Assembly (NCBI GenBank): GCA_016182655.1
Contig: JACPGB010000012.1
Location: forward strand, 86,651 to 150,650
Direction of reading: 5' to 3'
From: Deltaproteobacteria bacterium
Lineage (GTDB): Bacteria; Desulfobacterota; GWC2-55-46
DNA: 64,000 bases
Within the stretch, counting starts at the first letter, position 1; each line of letters starts with the position of its first letter. Of the stretch, positions 43,660 to 52,219 are shown one piece after another. The notes beneath the pieces were generated by a model. That model saw only the letters and a program-made list of their open reading frames with translations. It was not told where the DNA came from and did not search any database. Both the position numbers and the translations under genes were made by a program.

Positions 43660-45237
43660 ATGGACAGGGAGAGTTTTTTTAGACCCTGGCAGGACCCTAT
43701 GAAAGATTCCATGATGAAGCGCTCTCTTGGCATAAGGTTCCAGCTCATCGCCGGGATAGTCATAATAACGCTCGCGTCCATCGGACTCATCGGCGCCTTG
43801 AGCGTCGTCATCATCGAGAGGACCGCATTTTACTGGAAGGTGAACGAGGCCGAGAGGCTCGTCGCCTTTGTCCGCGCCGCATCCCCGCCTGAGACCGAAG
43901 ACCCGTCCATTGGTTATCGTTACGCAGTGAAGGCGTTGAAAGAGTCCGGCGCCGCCGAGTACGCGATAGTCGGCCCCGGCGGGCGCGTCCTTGCAGGCGA
44001 GCTCAAGACCAGAGAGCCCGGAGGCGAGGTCGTCTATTCCGGCGAGTCCGTCACCATTCGGAGGCGCGGAGGCGGCTGGCTCCACGGCATCGGGGACGCC
44101 CTTCATGTGACCGCGCGGCTCAAGCAGGAGGAGAAGGACGGCTACCTGAGCTTCGTCATGCCTCTTTCCGGCGCGAAAGAGGACCTCTCTGAGGTGAGAA
44201 GGTTCCTCGTCATCTACGCCCTCCTCGACACCGTCATCATAGTCGTATTCGGCGCGTACTTTCTCTCCCGCTACATAGTGGGGCCGATAAGGGCGCTCGA
44301 TAAGGCGGCCACTCGCATAGCCGGAGGGAATCTCGACGAGAGGGCCGACGCTCATGTCGACAACGAGGTCGGGTCCCTTGCCGCGTCCTTCAACACCATG
44401 GCCGACAGGTTATCGTCCGAGATAAAGAGCCTCGAGCGCGTGAACCAGGAACTCAATACCGCGCAGGAAGAGTTGCTCCGCTCTTCCACCCTCGCGGTCG
44501 TCGGCAGGCTCGCGGCAGGCATCGCGCACGAGGTCGGGAACCCGCTCGGCGCGGTCAACGGCTACCTCGACATACTCGCGAAGGGCGGCTTGAGCAAAGA
44601 CGAGGAACAAGATATCCTTGAGAGGACCGTAAAGGAGGTCTCAAGAATAGACTTCATCGTAAGGGAGTTTCTCGAGATCTCGCGTCCGGCGTCGACCCCG
44701 CTCGAGCCGGTGGACATGAATTCAGTCGTAAGGGAGACGGTCACGACCCTCGAGGCGCACAAAGATTTCAAGGGAATAGACACGGCCTTTGTGTTAAAAG
44801 AGGGATTGCCTCCGGTTTTGATAGACGCGAGAAAGCTCCGGCAGGTCTTCATGAACATACTCATGAACGCGGCACATTCGTTCGCGGGGACCGGAGGCGC
44901 CAGGAGGGTGACGGTAGAGTCGGGGACCGAGACGAAGGCCGTCTCAAGGCGCAGACGCAAGGACGACCCGCGGTTTTCTCCGGGCCGCGAAAGGGATTTC
45001 GTATTCATACGCATAACCGACGAAGGCTCCGGCATGAGCGAGGAGGCGGCCACGCGCATCTTCGAGCCGTTCTACACGACCAAGGGTCCGTCCATGGGCA
45101 CGGGGCTCGGGCTCTTCGTCTCGCAGTCGATAATAAAGACGTACGGCGGCGAGATCACGCTCTCGTCGAGTGCCGGAGCCGGGTCGTCCTTTACGGTCTC
45201 GCTTCCGGCGTCTGACGAAAAGGGCGAAAAGGCGTAG
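43660..45237 (+). CDS. pilS: Sensor histidine kinase, PilS/NtrB type
   Basis: A 525-residue membrane kinase. Helices near residues 27-52 and 185-206 flank a ~130-residue extracytoplasmic region. A HAMP domain (ALDKAATRIAGGNLDERADA), the phosphoacceptor HisKA box (GIAHEVGNPLGAVNGYLDIL) and a HATPase domain (N box MNILMNAAHSFAG, G boxes DEGSGMSE and GTGLGLFVSQSI) follow. The HEVGNPLG form is that of NtrB-class kinases partnering sigma-54 regulators. The response regulator gene begins 2 bp later, and pilin genes follow, so the name PilS is contextual. Two membrane helices differ from the six-helix PilS of Pseudomonas. Confidence 0.85.
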   Translation: MDRESFFRPWQDPMKDSMMKRSLGIRFQLIAGIVIITLASIGLIGALSVVIIERTAFYWKVNEAERLVAFVRAASPPETEDPSIGYRYAVKALKESGAAEYAIVGPGGRVLAGELKTREPGGEVVYSGESVTIRRRGGGWLHGIGDALHVTARLKQEEKDGYLSFVMPLSGAKEDLSEVRRFLVIYALLDTVIIVVFGAYFLSRYIVGPIRALDKAATRIAGGNLDERADAHVDNEVGSLAASFNTMADRLSSEIKSLERVNQELNTAQEELLRSSTLAVVGRLAAGIAHEVGNPLGAVNGYLDILAKGGLSKDEEQDILERTVKEVSRIDFIVREFLEISRPASTPLEPVDMNSVVRETVTTLEAHKDFKGIDTAFVLKEGLPPVLIDARKLRQVFMNILMNAAHSFAGTGGARRVTVESGTETKAVSRRRRKDDPRFSPGRERDFVFIRITDEGSGMSEEAATRIFEPFYTTKGPSMGTGLGLFVSQSIIKTYGGEITLSSSAGAGSSFTVSLPASDEKGEKA

Positions 45238-45239
45238 CG

Positions 45240-46628
45240 ATGAGGATACTCATAATAGACGACGAAGACTCGATGCGGCACATGCTCTCGGTGATACTTA
45301 AGCGCGAGGGCTACGAGCCGGTCTCCGTTGCCGACGCCGGAAGAGCGCTCGACCTCCTTGAGGCCGACGACTTCGACTTCATACTCTGCGACATAAGGAT
45401 GCCGGGGATGGACGGGCTTGCGTTCCTCAAGGCCTTGAAGGACAGGGGGCTCGCGCGGACAGTCATCATGATGAGCGCCTACGGGACGTTCGACACGGCG
45501 ATCGAGTGCATGAAGCTCGGGGCTTACGACTATATATCCAAGCCCTTCAAGGCCGACGAGATAGTACTAACGGTCAAAAAGGCCGAGGAGCGGGAAAAGC
45601 TCAAGAGGGAAAACCAGCGCCTTAAGGCAGAGGCGCTCGAAGAGTACGACTTCACGAACATATACACCGAAGACGGGAAGATGATCTCCATACTCGGCCT
45701 CGTGAAGAAGGTCGCCGACTACTCGACCTCGGTCCTCATATTAGGCGAGTCGGGCACCGGCAAGGAGCTCGTCGCAAGGGCCATACACTACGGGGGCGCA
45801 AGGGCGCAGAAGCCCTTTGTCACGGTCAACTGCGGGGCGATCCCCGGCGCGCTCCTTGAAAGCGAGCTCTTCGGACATGTGAAGGGCGCCTTTACCGACG
45901 CGCACAGGACCAAGACCGGGCTCTTCCAGGAGGCCGAGTGCGGGACGATATTCCTGGACGAGGTCGGCGAGCTCCCGATGGAACTCCAGGTGAAGCTCTT
46001 GCGCGCGCTCCAGGAGGGAGAGATAAGGAAGGTCGGGGACACCAAGCCCGTCAAGGTCGACGTCAGGGTCGTGGCCGCGACCCTCAAGGACCTTAAAGAG
46101 GAGATACGGAAAGGCTCGTTCAGGGAAGACCTCTACTACAGGCTGAACGTCATAGAGATAAAACTCCCGCCGCTAAGCGAGAGGCCCGTTGACATTCGGG
46201 GGCTCGCCCTGCGCTTCGTCGAAAAATACTCCAGAAAGTTCGGAAAGCCTCCGAAGAGGGTCTCGGAGGAGGCGTTTGCGGTCCTTGAGGGCTATGGATG
46301 GCCGGGCAACATCAGAGAGCTCGAGAACGTGATAGAGAGGGCGATGATACTCGAGGAGACCGATACCATACGGCCGAAGTCCCTGCCGATAGCGGGGCCG
46401 GACGCCGGGCCGCGTACGACTACGGTTGCCGGTGTTGCGCCGTCAGTTTCAACCGCTACGCTACCCGCAACGGAGGAACTGTCCATCAAGCGCGCCCAGG
46501 AGGCGATGGAGAGAGACCTCATAAGGAGGGCGCTCGAAAAGACCCGCAACAACAAGACCAAGGCCGCCGAGATACTCGAGATAAGCCACAGGGCCCTCCT
46601 TTACAAGATAAAAAATTACGGGCTATGA
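45240..46628 (+). CDS. pilR: NtrC-family sigma-54 response regulator, PilR-like
   Basis: The 462-residue protein has a receiver domain (acidic start IIDDEDS, phosphorylated aspartate in FILCDIRMPGMDG, conserved lysine in SKPFKADE). The AAA+ sigma-54 activator domain shows Walker A GESGTGKELVARAIHYGG and Walker B FQEAECGTIFLDEVGELP. A Fis-type helix-turn-helix (TKAAEILEISHRALLYKI) ends the chain. The sigma-54 contact loop reads GAFTDA rather than GAFTGA. Operon position after pilS and before a minor pilin operon with a sigma-54 promoter supports a PilR role. Confidence 0.92.
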   Translation: MRILIIDDEDSMRHMLSVILKREGYEPVSVADAGRALDLLEADDFDFILCDIRMPGMDGLAFLKALKDRGLARTVIMMSAYGTFDTAIECMKLGAYDYISKPFKADEIVLTVKKAEEREKLKRENQRLKAEALEEYDFTNIYTEDGKMISILGLVKKVADYSTSVLILGESGTGKELVARAIHYGGARAQKPFVTVNCGAIPGALLESELFGHVKGAFTDAHRTKTGLFQEAECGTIFLDEVGELPMELQVKLLRALQEGEIRKVGDTKPVKVDVRVVAATLKDLKEEIRKGSFREDLYYRLNVIEIKLPPLSERPVDIRGLALRFVEKYSRKFGKPPKRVSEEAFAVLEGYGWPGNIRELENVIERAMILEETDTIRPKSLPIAGPDAGPRTTTVAGVAPSVSTATLPATEELSIKRAQEAMERDLIRRALEKTRNNKTKAAEILEISHRALLYKIKNYGL

Positions 46629-46694
46629 AAAGATTTCATAGCTTCTTGCCCTGTCTATATAGCATGAATCTAATGAATTCAGGTACTTTGCTTC

Positions 46695-46710
46695 TGGCAT
46701 ATCGCTTGCA
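46695..46710 (+). promoter_or_regulatory. Sigma-54 promoter of the minor pilin operon
   Basis: TGGCATATCGCTTGCA has the invariant GG and GC separated by exactly 10 bp and matches TGGCACGNNNNTTGCA at all but two of its fixed positions. It lies 24 bp upstream of the fimT ATG, so transcription would start close to GAGG of the ribosome-binding site. The sigma-54 activator gene pilR ends only 67 bp earlier. Upstream activator sites for PilR were not identified. Confidence 0.82.
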
Positions 46711-46733
46711 TAATTTCACGGTAGAGGATTGGT

Positions 46734-47237
46734 ATGTCAGAGATACGGACAAATAAGAAGGCAGTTGGCGGCTCAAGAGGGTATTCCCTCGTGGAGCTTT
46801 TGGTAGTCCTGGGGTTGGCCGCAACGATAGTCGCCATTGGCGTGCCCGCGCTCATCGGCCAGATGAATCACCTGAGGCTGACGAGGTCGGTGCGCGACAT
46901 GTCGGTCGAGCTCAACGCCGCGCGTCTTAAGGCGATCGCCCAGAACAAGAGGTACAGGGTGCGCTTTACGCTCAGCGCCGCCCCTACCGTCGATACCTAC
47001 AGGCTTCAGTACTATGATGACCCCTCCATCAGTTGGCTGGATGAAACTACCCATGCGACCAAGGAGGTCGAGCCGGGTATCGACATCGTGAGCCCCGGAG
47101 CCAGTTTCGATGTCGAGTTCTGGCCCCAGGGCAGGGGGACCGATACCGAGATATGCGTGCAGTATACGGCCTCCGACAAGATGACGGTCGACGTCGAGCT
47201 CGCCATGGGAAGGGTCACGATTGAAAACGGATGTTAA
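46734..47237 (+). CDS. fimT: Minor pilin, FimT/GspH-type
   Basis: A 167-residue prepilin. The class III leader ends in GGSRG, followed by YSLVELLVVLGLAATIVAIG, with Glu at mature position 5. The mature part begins with the alpha-helix MNHLRLTRSVRDMSVELNAARL and has the FimT/GspH pattern KAIAQNKRYRVRF near residue 75. FimT-like minor pilins sit at the pilus tip or prime assembly, and some bind DNA. It is the first gene of the sigma-54-controlled operon. Confidence 0.88.
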   Translation: MSEIRTNKKAVGGSRGYSLVELLVVLGLAATIVAIGVPALIGQMNHLRLTRSVRDMSVELNAARLKAIAQNKRYRVRFTLSAAPTVDTYRLQYYDDPSISWLDETTHATKEVEPGIDIVSPGASFDVEFWPQGRGTDTEICVQYTASDKMTVDVELAMGRVTIENGC

Positions 47238-47253
47238 AAATGTGGAGGAGGCC

Positions 47254-47742
47254 ATGACAGGCTCCCGCGGTTTTACGCTCGTAGAGGTCCTGATAGCCGT
47301 TACTATCCTCTCGATAGGCATACTCGGGATAGCCGGGCTCGCGGGCACGGTCGTGAAGTCCTCGTCGTACAGCAAGTCCGTCACCCAGGCCACGAACATA
47401 GCCCAGGACAAGATAGAGTCGCTCCTCTCCGTAGACTTCGACAACCTCCAGTCGACCGACACCACCACCGCGCGGACGGACTTGAGGAGGACGTGCGTCC
47501 AGACCGACGCCACGCTCGCGAGGCCCGTCTATACCTGCACGCCTTCATCGACGATAACGAAGGACGGCAGGACATACACGTGGGCGTACACGGTTACGCT
47601 TATAGACCTGGACGCCAGCGGCAACGCGAGCGCCGACGGTCTTAAAAGGCTCGACGTCACGGTATCGTGGATGGACGCCGTATGGAACAGCACGAGGAGC
47701 CTGACACTTACGACCTTAAGAAGCGCGGAGTTCGTGAACTAG
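47254..47742 (+). CDS. pilV: Minor pilin, PilV-type
   Basis: The class III leader ends SRG, followed by FTLVEVLIAVTILSIGILGI (Glu5 present). The mature domain has the helix GTVVKSSSYSKSVTQATNIA and a beta-rich C-terminal part. The track start at 47221 is inside fimT. ATG 47254, after GGAGGAGG, gives a normal short leader of MTGSRG and 162 residues. PilV forms the tip complex with PilW and PilX in Pseudomonas-like systems. Confidence 0.88.
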   Translation: MTGSRGFTLVEVLIAVTILSIGILGIAGLAGTVVKSSSYSKSVTQATNIAQDKIESLLSVDFDNLQSTDTTTARTDLRRTCVQTDATLARPVYTCTPSSTITKDGRTYTWAYTVTLIDLDASGNASADGLKRLDVTVSWMDAVWNSTRSLTLTTLRSAEFVN

Positions 47743-47764
47743 CCCTAAAACGAGAGGCGTGGAT

Positions 47765-50700
47765 ATGAAGATTTCGATCAAGAGACACGTGGACAGGGCC
47801 CTTCGGAGCGAGGGCGGCTTTTCGGTAGTCGAGCTCCTCATAGCCATATTCATAACCGGCATAATAGCCGGGGCCATGTACACGCTCTACACGAACTTCT
47901 TCAGGCAGACGACGGCGACCGACCTCTCCGTCGAGGCCCAGCAGAACGCGAGGGCCGCTATAAACATCATGGAGCGGGAGCTCCTTAACGCAGGGTACGC
48001 GGCGGACACCGAGGACATCGTCTCCGTCGCCGACGCCGACGAGGTCGAGTTCACCTACAAGGACCCGGCGACCAGCGCCACCGTAAGCTACACCGCGAAC
48101 AAGAGGCTCAAGGTAAAATACCACCTCTTCCCGGACCCGGCGGACGTATCGGCCGTATACCCGACCACAGCCGACGGGACGCAGTACTACAAGCTCGTCC
48201 GCACGGTCGACGACCTGACGGACCCGTCTGACGTGCCGCAGGCCGAGGAAATAGTCCCCTACATCCAGAAGGAGGGGGGCGGGGCCGAGAAAGGGCTACA
48301 GCTCACCTATTACGACATAAACGGCGACACGATCGCCGATACCTCGACCGTCGCCGCGCGCAAGAACATAAAGTTCATAAGCGTAAAGCTCATTACCATA
48401 GCGCGGGCCAAGGAGGAAGGTGCGTCCGCAAGCAAGAGCTTCACAATGGAGACCCACGTAAGGCTCCGTAACATCGGCGTCGGCAGCTCCGGCACGGACG
48501 CAACCCCTCCGGCGGCCCCGGCGGCCCTCCAGGTCAGGGACCCCGGGGTATGCGGCAGGCTCAAGCTCAAATGGACGAAAAACACCGAGGGCGATCTCGC
48601 CGGCTACAAGATATATTACGGCGTGACCTCAGGAGGCTATAACGGTATCGTCAACATACCGGCGTCGGTCCTTACGAGCTCCACCTACAGCTGTTCCGAG
48701 GTCGGTTCATCCATAGAATGCACGATCTATCCGGCGAGCCCGGCGCTCGCCTATACGCCTTCGACGACCGCGGCCGGCTCGGGCGCGCCCTATTACATCG
48801 CCGTAAAGGCCTACGACAACTCGCTGAACTTCAGCTCTTTTTCGACCGAGGTCTCGGGCGACCCGGCGACCTCCAACGCTACTTTCGACTCCGGCGGTAA
48901 CGATTCCACCCTGAACCCGGCGAAGCCGCCGCTTGTGGCGTCTTTTACGTCGGCAAACGGCCCGACGGAAGGCCAGGTGGCCTTAAGCTGGGCCGCGTAC
49001 GACACCACGAGCTATCCGGACGTCGTGGGCTTCAGGGTATACAGGTCCACGTCGGCCTTCTCCGCTTACCCGATAGACCCGGCGGCCGCGGGCATCGACT
49101 GGATAGCCGGCGAGCCTGGGAGCGGCAAGCCCGAGATAACCCAGAGCGCCACGTCGTACACCGACGTCGGGCCGTCCCTTACCGGTTGCATGGTCTATTA
49201 TTACGCCATAGCCCCGGTCAACTGCGACGCAACACTCATCCCGGACGACGGGGGAGACCCTTCCTCAAAGAAGTACATGCAGACGGATTACGCGGCTACC
49301 TGCGGCGACGGCTCCTCGGCCTGCACGCCGGGGACGGGTTTCTCCGCCGTATCCGGCTCGGATACAGCCCCGAACGAGACTTCGGCCCCGGACCCGCCCG
49401 TGATCGACGCGAGGGCGGGCTGGAAGAGGGTCGCGCTATCGCTTACCCAGCCGGCGTCCACGGACCTCGACCAGACGTGTCTTTATGAGAACGACAGCGC
49501 CACATACCCGGCGCTCCTTACCGACACCGGCGCCTATCCGAAGGTGTCCAAGTGCTACCAGGTGAACACCTCGTCGACGCCGAACTCGAGGCTTGTCCCG
49601 GATTCCGGCGGCATATTCACCTCATCCGAACTCGCCCAGGGGCAGTCCACGTCCTTCTGGCACGATTCGATGACGGTAGAGAGTCCCGGCACGCCGTCTC
49701 TCGCCGAGACGGGGACGTACTCCTACAGGGCGGTCTCGTTTGATCTCTGCGGCAACGGCTCGCCATACACGAGCGCGCAGGCGACTACCATACTCTGCGG
49801 CGAGGACCCGGCCTCCGGTGAAAAACCGCCTGCGGTTACGGGCGCGTCGGCCTCGTGCTGTTCGACCCCCGTGTCCCTTACATGGACCGGGGTATCGAGC
49901 GACACCGGTTCTCCGTCCACGCCGACCAACCCGTACGACCTCGCGGGCTACAGGATCTTCAGGTCGTCATCCGCGGACTTCACGGGCTCGACGATGATAT
50001 CCGGCTCCGCGCCGTTCTGGGGCACCACGTACAGCGACGCGACGATCTCGGACGGAGGGACGTATTATTACAAGATAGTATCGACCGACTGCCCGTACGA
50101 GAGGAACAACCCGACGGAAGCGACGATAAAGAGCGACATGCTTAGCGGGTATCTTAACTCAACGCTTATCGGCCCCGTGAAACCCGGGAAGATCGACAGG
50201 GACGAGAAATGCGTGGGCTCGTCAGGCTCGTGCTTCAAGGACAATCACAGGGAGGTCCTGACCGGGGTGGATGTGAACAACTCTTCCGGCACCGGCACCA
50301 ACTCGACTACGCCCAAGTCCTCGTACAAGCACAATACAGTCACAATGTTCCTCAGCAACTCCAGCGCCGGGACTATGACGATCACTAACGCGACGGTCTC
50401 GTGGGTCAACTCCTCGGCTTACTTAAGGGAGATAAAGGTAGGCGGCGGCAGGAGCGGCATGGGGACCTTCGCTACATCCATAGACGCATCCGCCACGGCC
50501 GCCGTATCCGGCAATCCGCCTTACTCGAGCGGTGTCGTGAATGTCGCCCTTGCCGCGACCCAGGTGCCGGCGAGCGCGCGCTACGTGCCGATAACATTCG
50601 AGTTCAAGGACGCCTCGGGGAACGCCGTCGACATGAGGGACGACCAGCTCCTCATAACGCTGACGGTAACGAACGACGCGACTTCGACCACGGGGTGCCT

Positions 50701-52207
50701 CTCTTACCTTACCGTCTCGCAGAGCCTCGAAGGGGTATTCGTGCCGTTCGGGCCCTCGATATCCGCTACACAGCAGAACCAGCCGTCAAGCCCGACCTTC
50801 AGCTACGCGGTCCCGGGCTCGACGGGCTTGAACACCGTGCCAAACGGCTCCGACGGCTCCATACTCGCCGGCTCGGGAGTCAACGTGACCGTTACCGCGA
50901 ACATCGCCGGCAACACGACCAACGCGCAAACCGGCGCAAAGGTAACCGTGACCTCGGCGAAGCTTTACTATAAAGTCACGGCAAAGACCACGACTACGGC
51001 TCCGACATCCGGCTTTACCGAGGTCACGATGACGAACCCGTCGGGCAACACATGGACCGGCACGATACCGGCTAATAACGGGTTCAGGATCTGGTATTAT
51101 ATAATTGCGACCGACGCCGACGGCAACTGGGACCGCGACCCCGAGATTTCCGACGGCGCCTATGTCTACGACCAGGCGACCTTCGACCCATGCGACGTGA
51201 CGCCAAGCGCGCCGACGAACCTCTCGGCAGTTCCGGTCGTCTCAGATGTAGCGCTCACCTGGACCGCCGCGACCACGTACACGAACGGCGCGACAATAGA
51301 CACCGGCGCGGACCCGATACTCTACAGGATATACAGGGGAGGATCGCAGATAGGCTCGGACCAGTCAGGGACGGCCTATTCCGATACGGGCCTTGCCGCG
51401 GGCGTCTACAGTTACTACGTGAAAACGGTCAATTCATGCGCCGACCCCGGGCCTAACGTGAGCGCCCAGTCGAACACCGCGGCCGCCTGCGTAGGGACCT
51501 CGGGGCAGGCTACCCTGACAGTCTCCCCCACTTCCATCTACAGGGGGGCGAGCTACACGGTCTCGATAGTCGACTGCCTCGCCATCAACGGCGCATACTC
51601 GGCGACAACTGAAGTCATAAACTCCACGAGCGGGTTTACCGGGTTTACGAACGCCTCCACCGCCCCCGGCTCCTATAACCCGACGATAACCGAGACGGGC
51701 CCGGCCACCGGGACGTTCACCAAGACCATAACGACGACGAGCGACGTGACCGATTCCACAAAGCTCCTTACTCTCGCAAGCGACACCATTACGGTTACCT
51801 ATCCCTATGCGTCGCCATCGTCCAAGACCGTGAGCGTCGTCGTGGACCCGTGCACGAACACGCCGAACGCCCCGTCCGGGTTTACCGGGTCGATATCAAG
51901 CAACAACGCGGTACTCTCGTGGACGGCGGTCACCCAGAACACCGACAGCTCCGCCATAACGGACCTCGTGGGCTACAAGGTCTACGAGAAGGTCTGCGCC
52001 AAGAACAAGCCGGACTGCACGGGAGCCGATATAATCGCCGACTGGTTCCTCCGTACGACCGTGGCCGCGGGCACGACGACCGCGACCTTAGGGCCCGACC
52101 AGGGCGCGTGGAACCAGAGGATATACTACTTCAAGGCGACGGCGTACGACTCCTGCTCGACACCCAAGGAGAGCGCCTACTCCGGCGCATGGAACGAGAC
52201 GAACTAA
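47765..52207 (+). CDS. pilW: Giant PilW-type minor pilin with fibronectin-III-like adhesin repeats
   Basis: About 1,480 residues, four to five times a normal PilW (roughly 250-350). Residues ~1-25 form a leader ending SEGG, then FSVVELLIAIFITGIIAGAM with Glu5. A PilW-like pilin domain runs to about residue 245. The remainder is a string of beta-sandwich modules. At least six end in fibronectin-III-like G-strand patterns such as YYIAVKAYDNS, YYYAIAPVN, YRAVSFDL, YYYKIVSTDC, YYVKTVNSC and YYFKATAYDSC, and most contain LSW, LTW or LKW. Two others (around 810-970 and 1240-1340) look like other Ig-like folds. About 25 cysteines could form disulfides. It lies between pilV and pilX. The inference is a pilus-tip adhesin. 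A PilY1 gene is absent from the window. ATG 47765 is chosen over GTG 47759. Confidence 0.9.
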   Translation: MKISIKRHVDRALRSEGGFSVVELLIAIFITGIIAGAMYTLYTNFFRQTTATDLSVEAQQNARAAINIMERELLNAGYAADTEDIVSVADADEVEFTYKDPATSATVSYTANKRLKVKYHLFPDPADVSAVYPTTADGTQYYKLVRTVDDLTDPSDVPQAEEIVPYIQKEGGGAEKGLQLTYYDINGDTIADTSTVAARKNIKFISVKLITIARAKEEGASASKSFTMETHVRLRNIGVGSSGTDATPPAAPAALQVRDPGVCGRLKLKWTKNTEGDLAGYKIYYGVTSGGYNGIVNIPASVLTSSTYSCSEVGSSIECTIYPASPALAYTPSTTAAGSGAPYYIAVKAYDNSLNFSSFSTEVSGDPATSNATFDSGGNDSTLNPAKPPLVASFTSANGPTEGQVALSWAAYDTTSYPDVVGFRVYRSTSAFSAYPIDPAAAGIDWIAGEPGSGKPEITQSATSYTDVGPSLTGCMVYYYAIAPVNCDATLIPDDGGDPSSKKYMQTDYAATCGDGSSACTPGTGFSAVSGSDTAPNETSAPDPPVIDARAGWKRVALSLTQPASTDLDQTCLYENDSATYPALLTDTGAYPKVSKCYQVNTSSTPNSRLVPDSGGIFTSSELAQGQSTSFWHDSMTVESPGTPSLAETGTYSYRAVSFDLCGNGSPYTSAQATTILCGEDPASGEKPPAVTGASASCCSTPVSLTWTGVSSDTGSPSTPTNPYDLAGYRIFRSSSADFTGSTMISGSAPFWGTTYSDATISDGGTYYYKIVSTDCPYERNNPTEATIKSDMLSGYLNSTLIGPVKPGKIDRDEKCVGSSGSCFKDNHREVLTGVDVNNSSGTGTNSTTPKSSYKHNTVTMFLSNSSAGTMTITNATVSWVNSSAYLREIKVGGGRSGMGTFATSIDASATAAVSGNPPYSSGVVNVALAATQVPASARYVPITFEFKDASGNAVDMRDDQLLITLTVTNDATSTTGCLSYLTVSQSLEGVFVPFGPSISATQQNQPSSPTFSYAVPGSTGLNTVPNGSDGSILAGSGVNVTVTANIAGNTTNAQTGAKVTVTSAKLYYKVTAKTTTTAPTSGFTEVTMTNPSGNTWTGTIPANNGFRIWYYIIATDADGNWDRDPEISDGAYVYDQATFDPCDVTPSAPTNLSAVPVVSDVALTWTAATTYTNGATIDTGADPILYRIYRGGSQIGSDQSGTAYSDTGLAAGVYSYYVKTVNSCADPGPNVSAQSNTAAACVGTSGQATLTVSPTSIYRGASYTVSIVDCLAINGAYSATTEVINSTSGFTGFTNASTAPGSYNPTITETGPATGTFTKTITTTSDVTDSTKLLTLASDTITVTYPYASPSSKTVSVVVDPCTNTPNAPSGFTGSISSNNAVLSWTAVTQNTDSSAITDLVGYKVYEKVCAKNKPDCTGADIIADWFLRTTVAAGTTTATLGPDQGAWNQRIYYFKATAYDSCSTPKESAYSGAWNETN

Positions 52208-52219
52208 AAGGTGGACGCC

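Noticed and set aside
43120-44355. 411-aa minus-strand ORF opposite pilD and pilS
   Set aside because: It is antisense to two well-identified genes and has low-complexity charged composition.
47708-48124. Minus-strand ORF within pilW
   Set aside because: It is a shadow of the pilin domain on the plus strand. The prepilin signal is on the plus strand.
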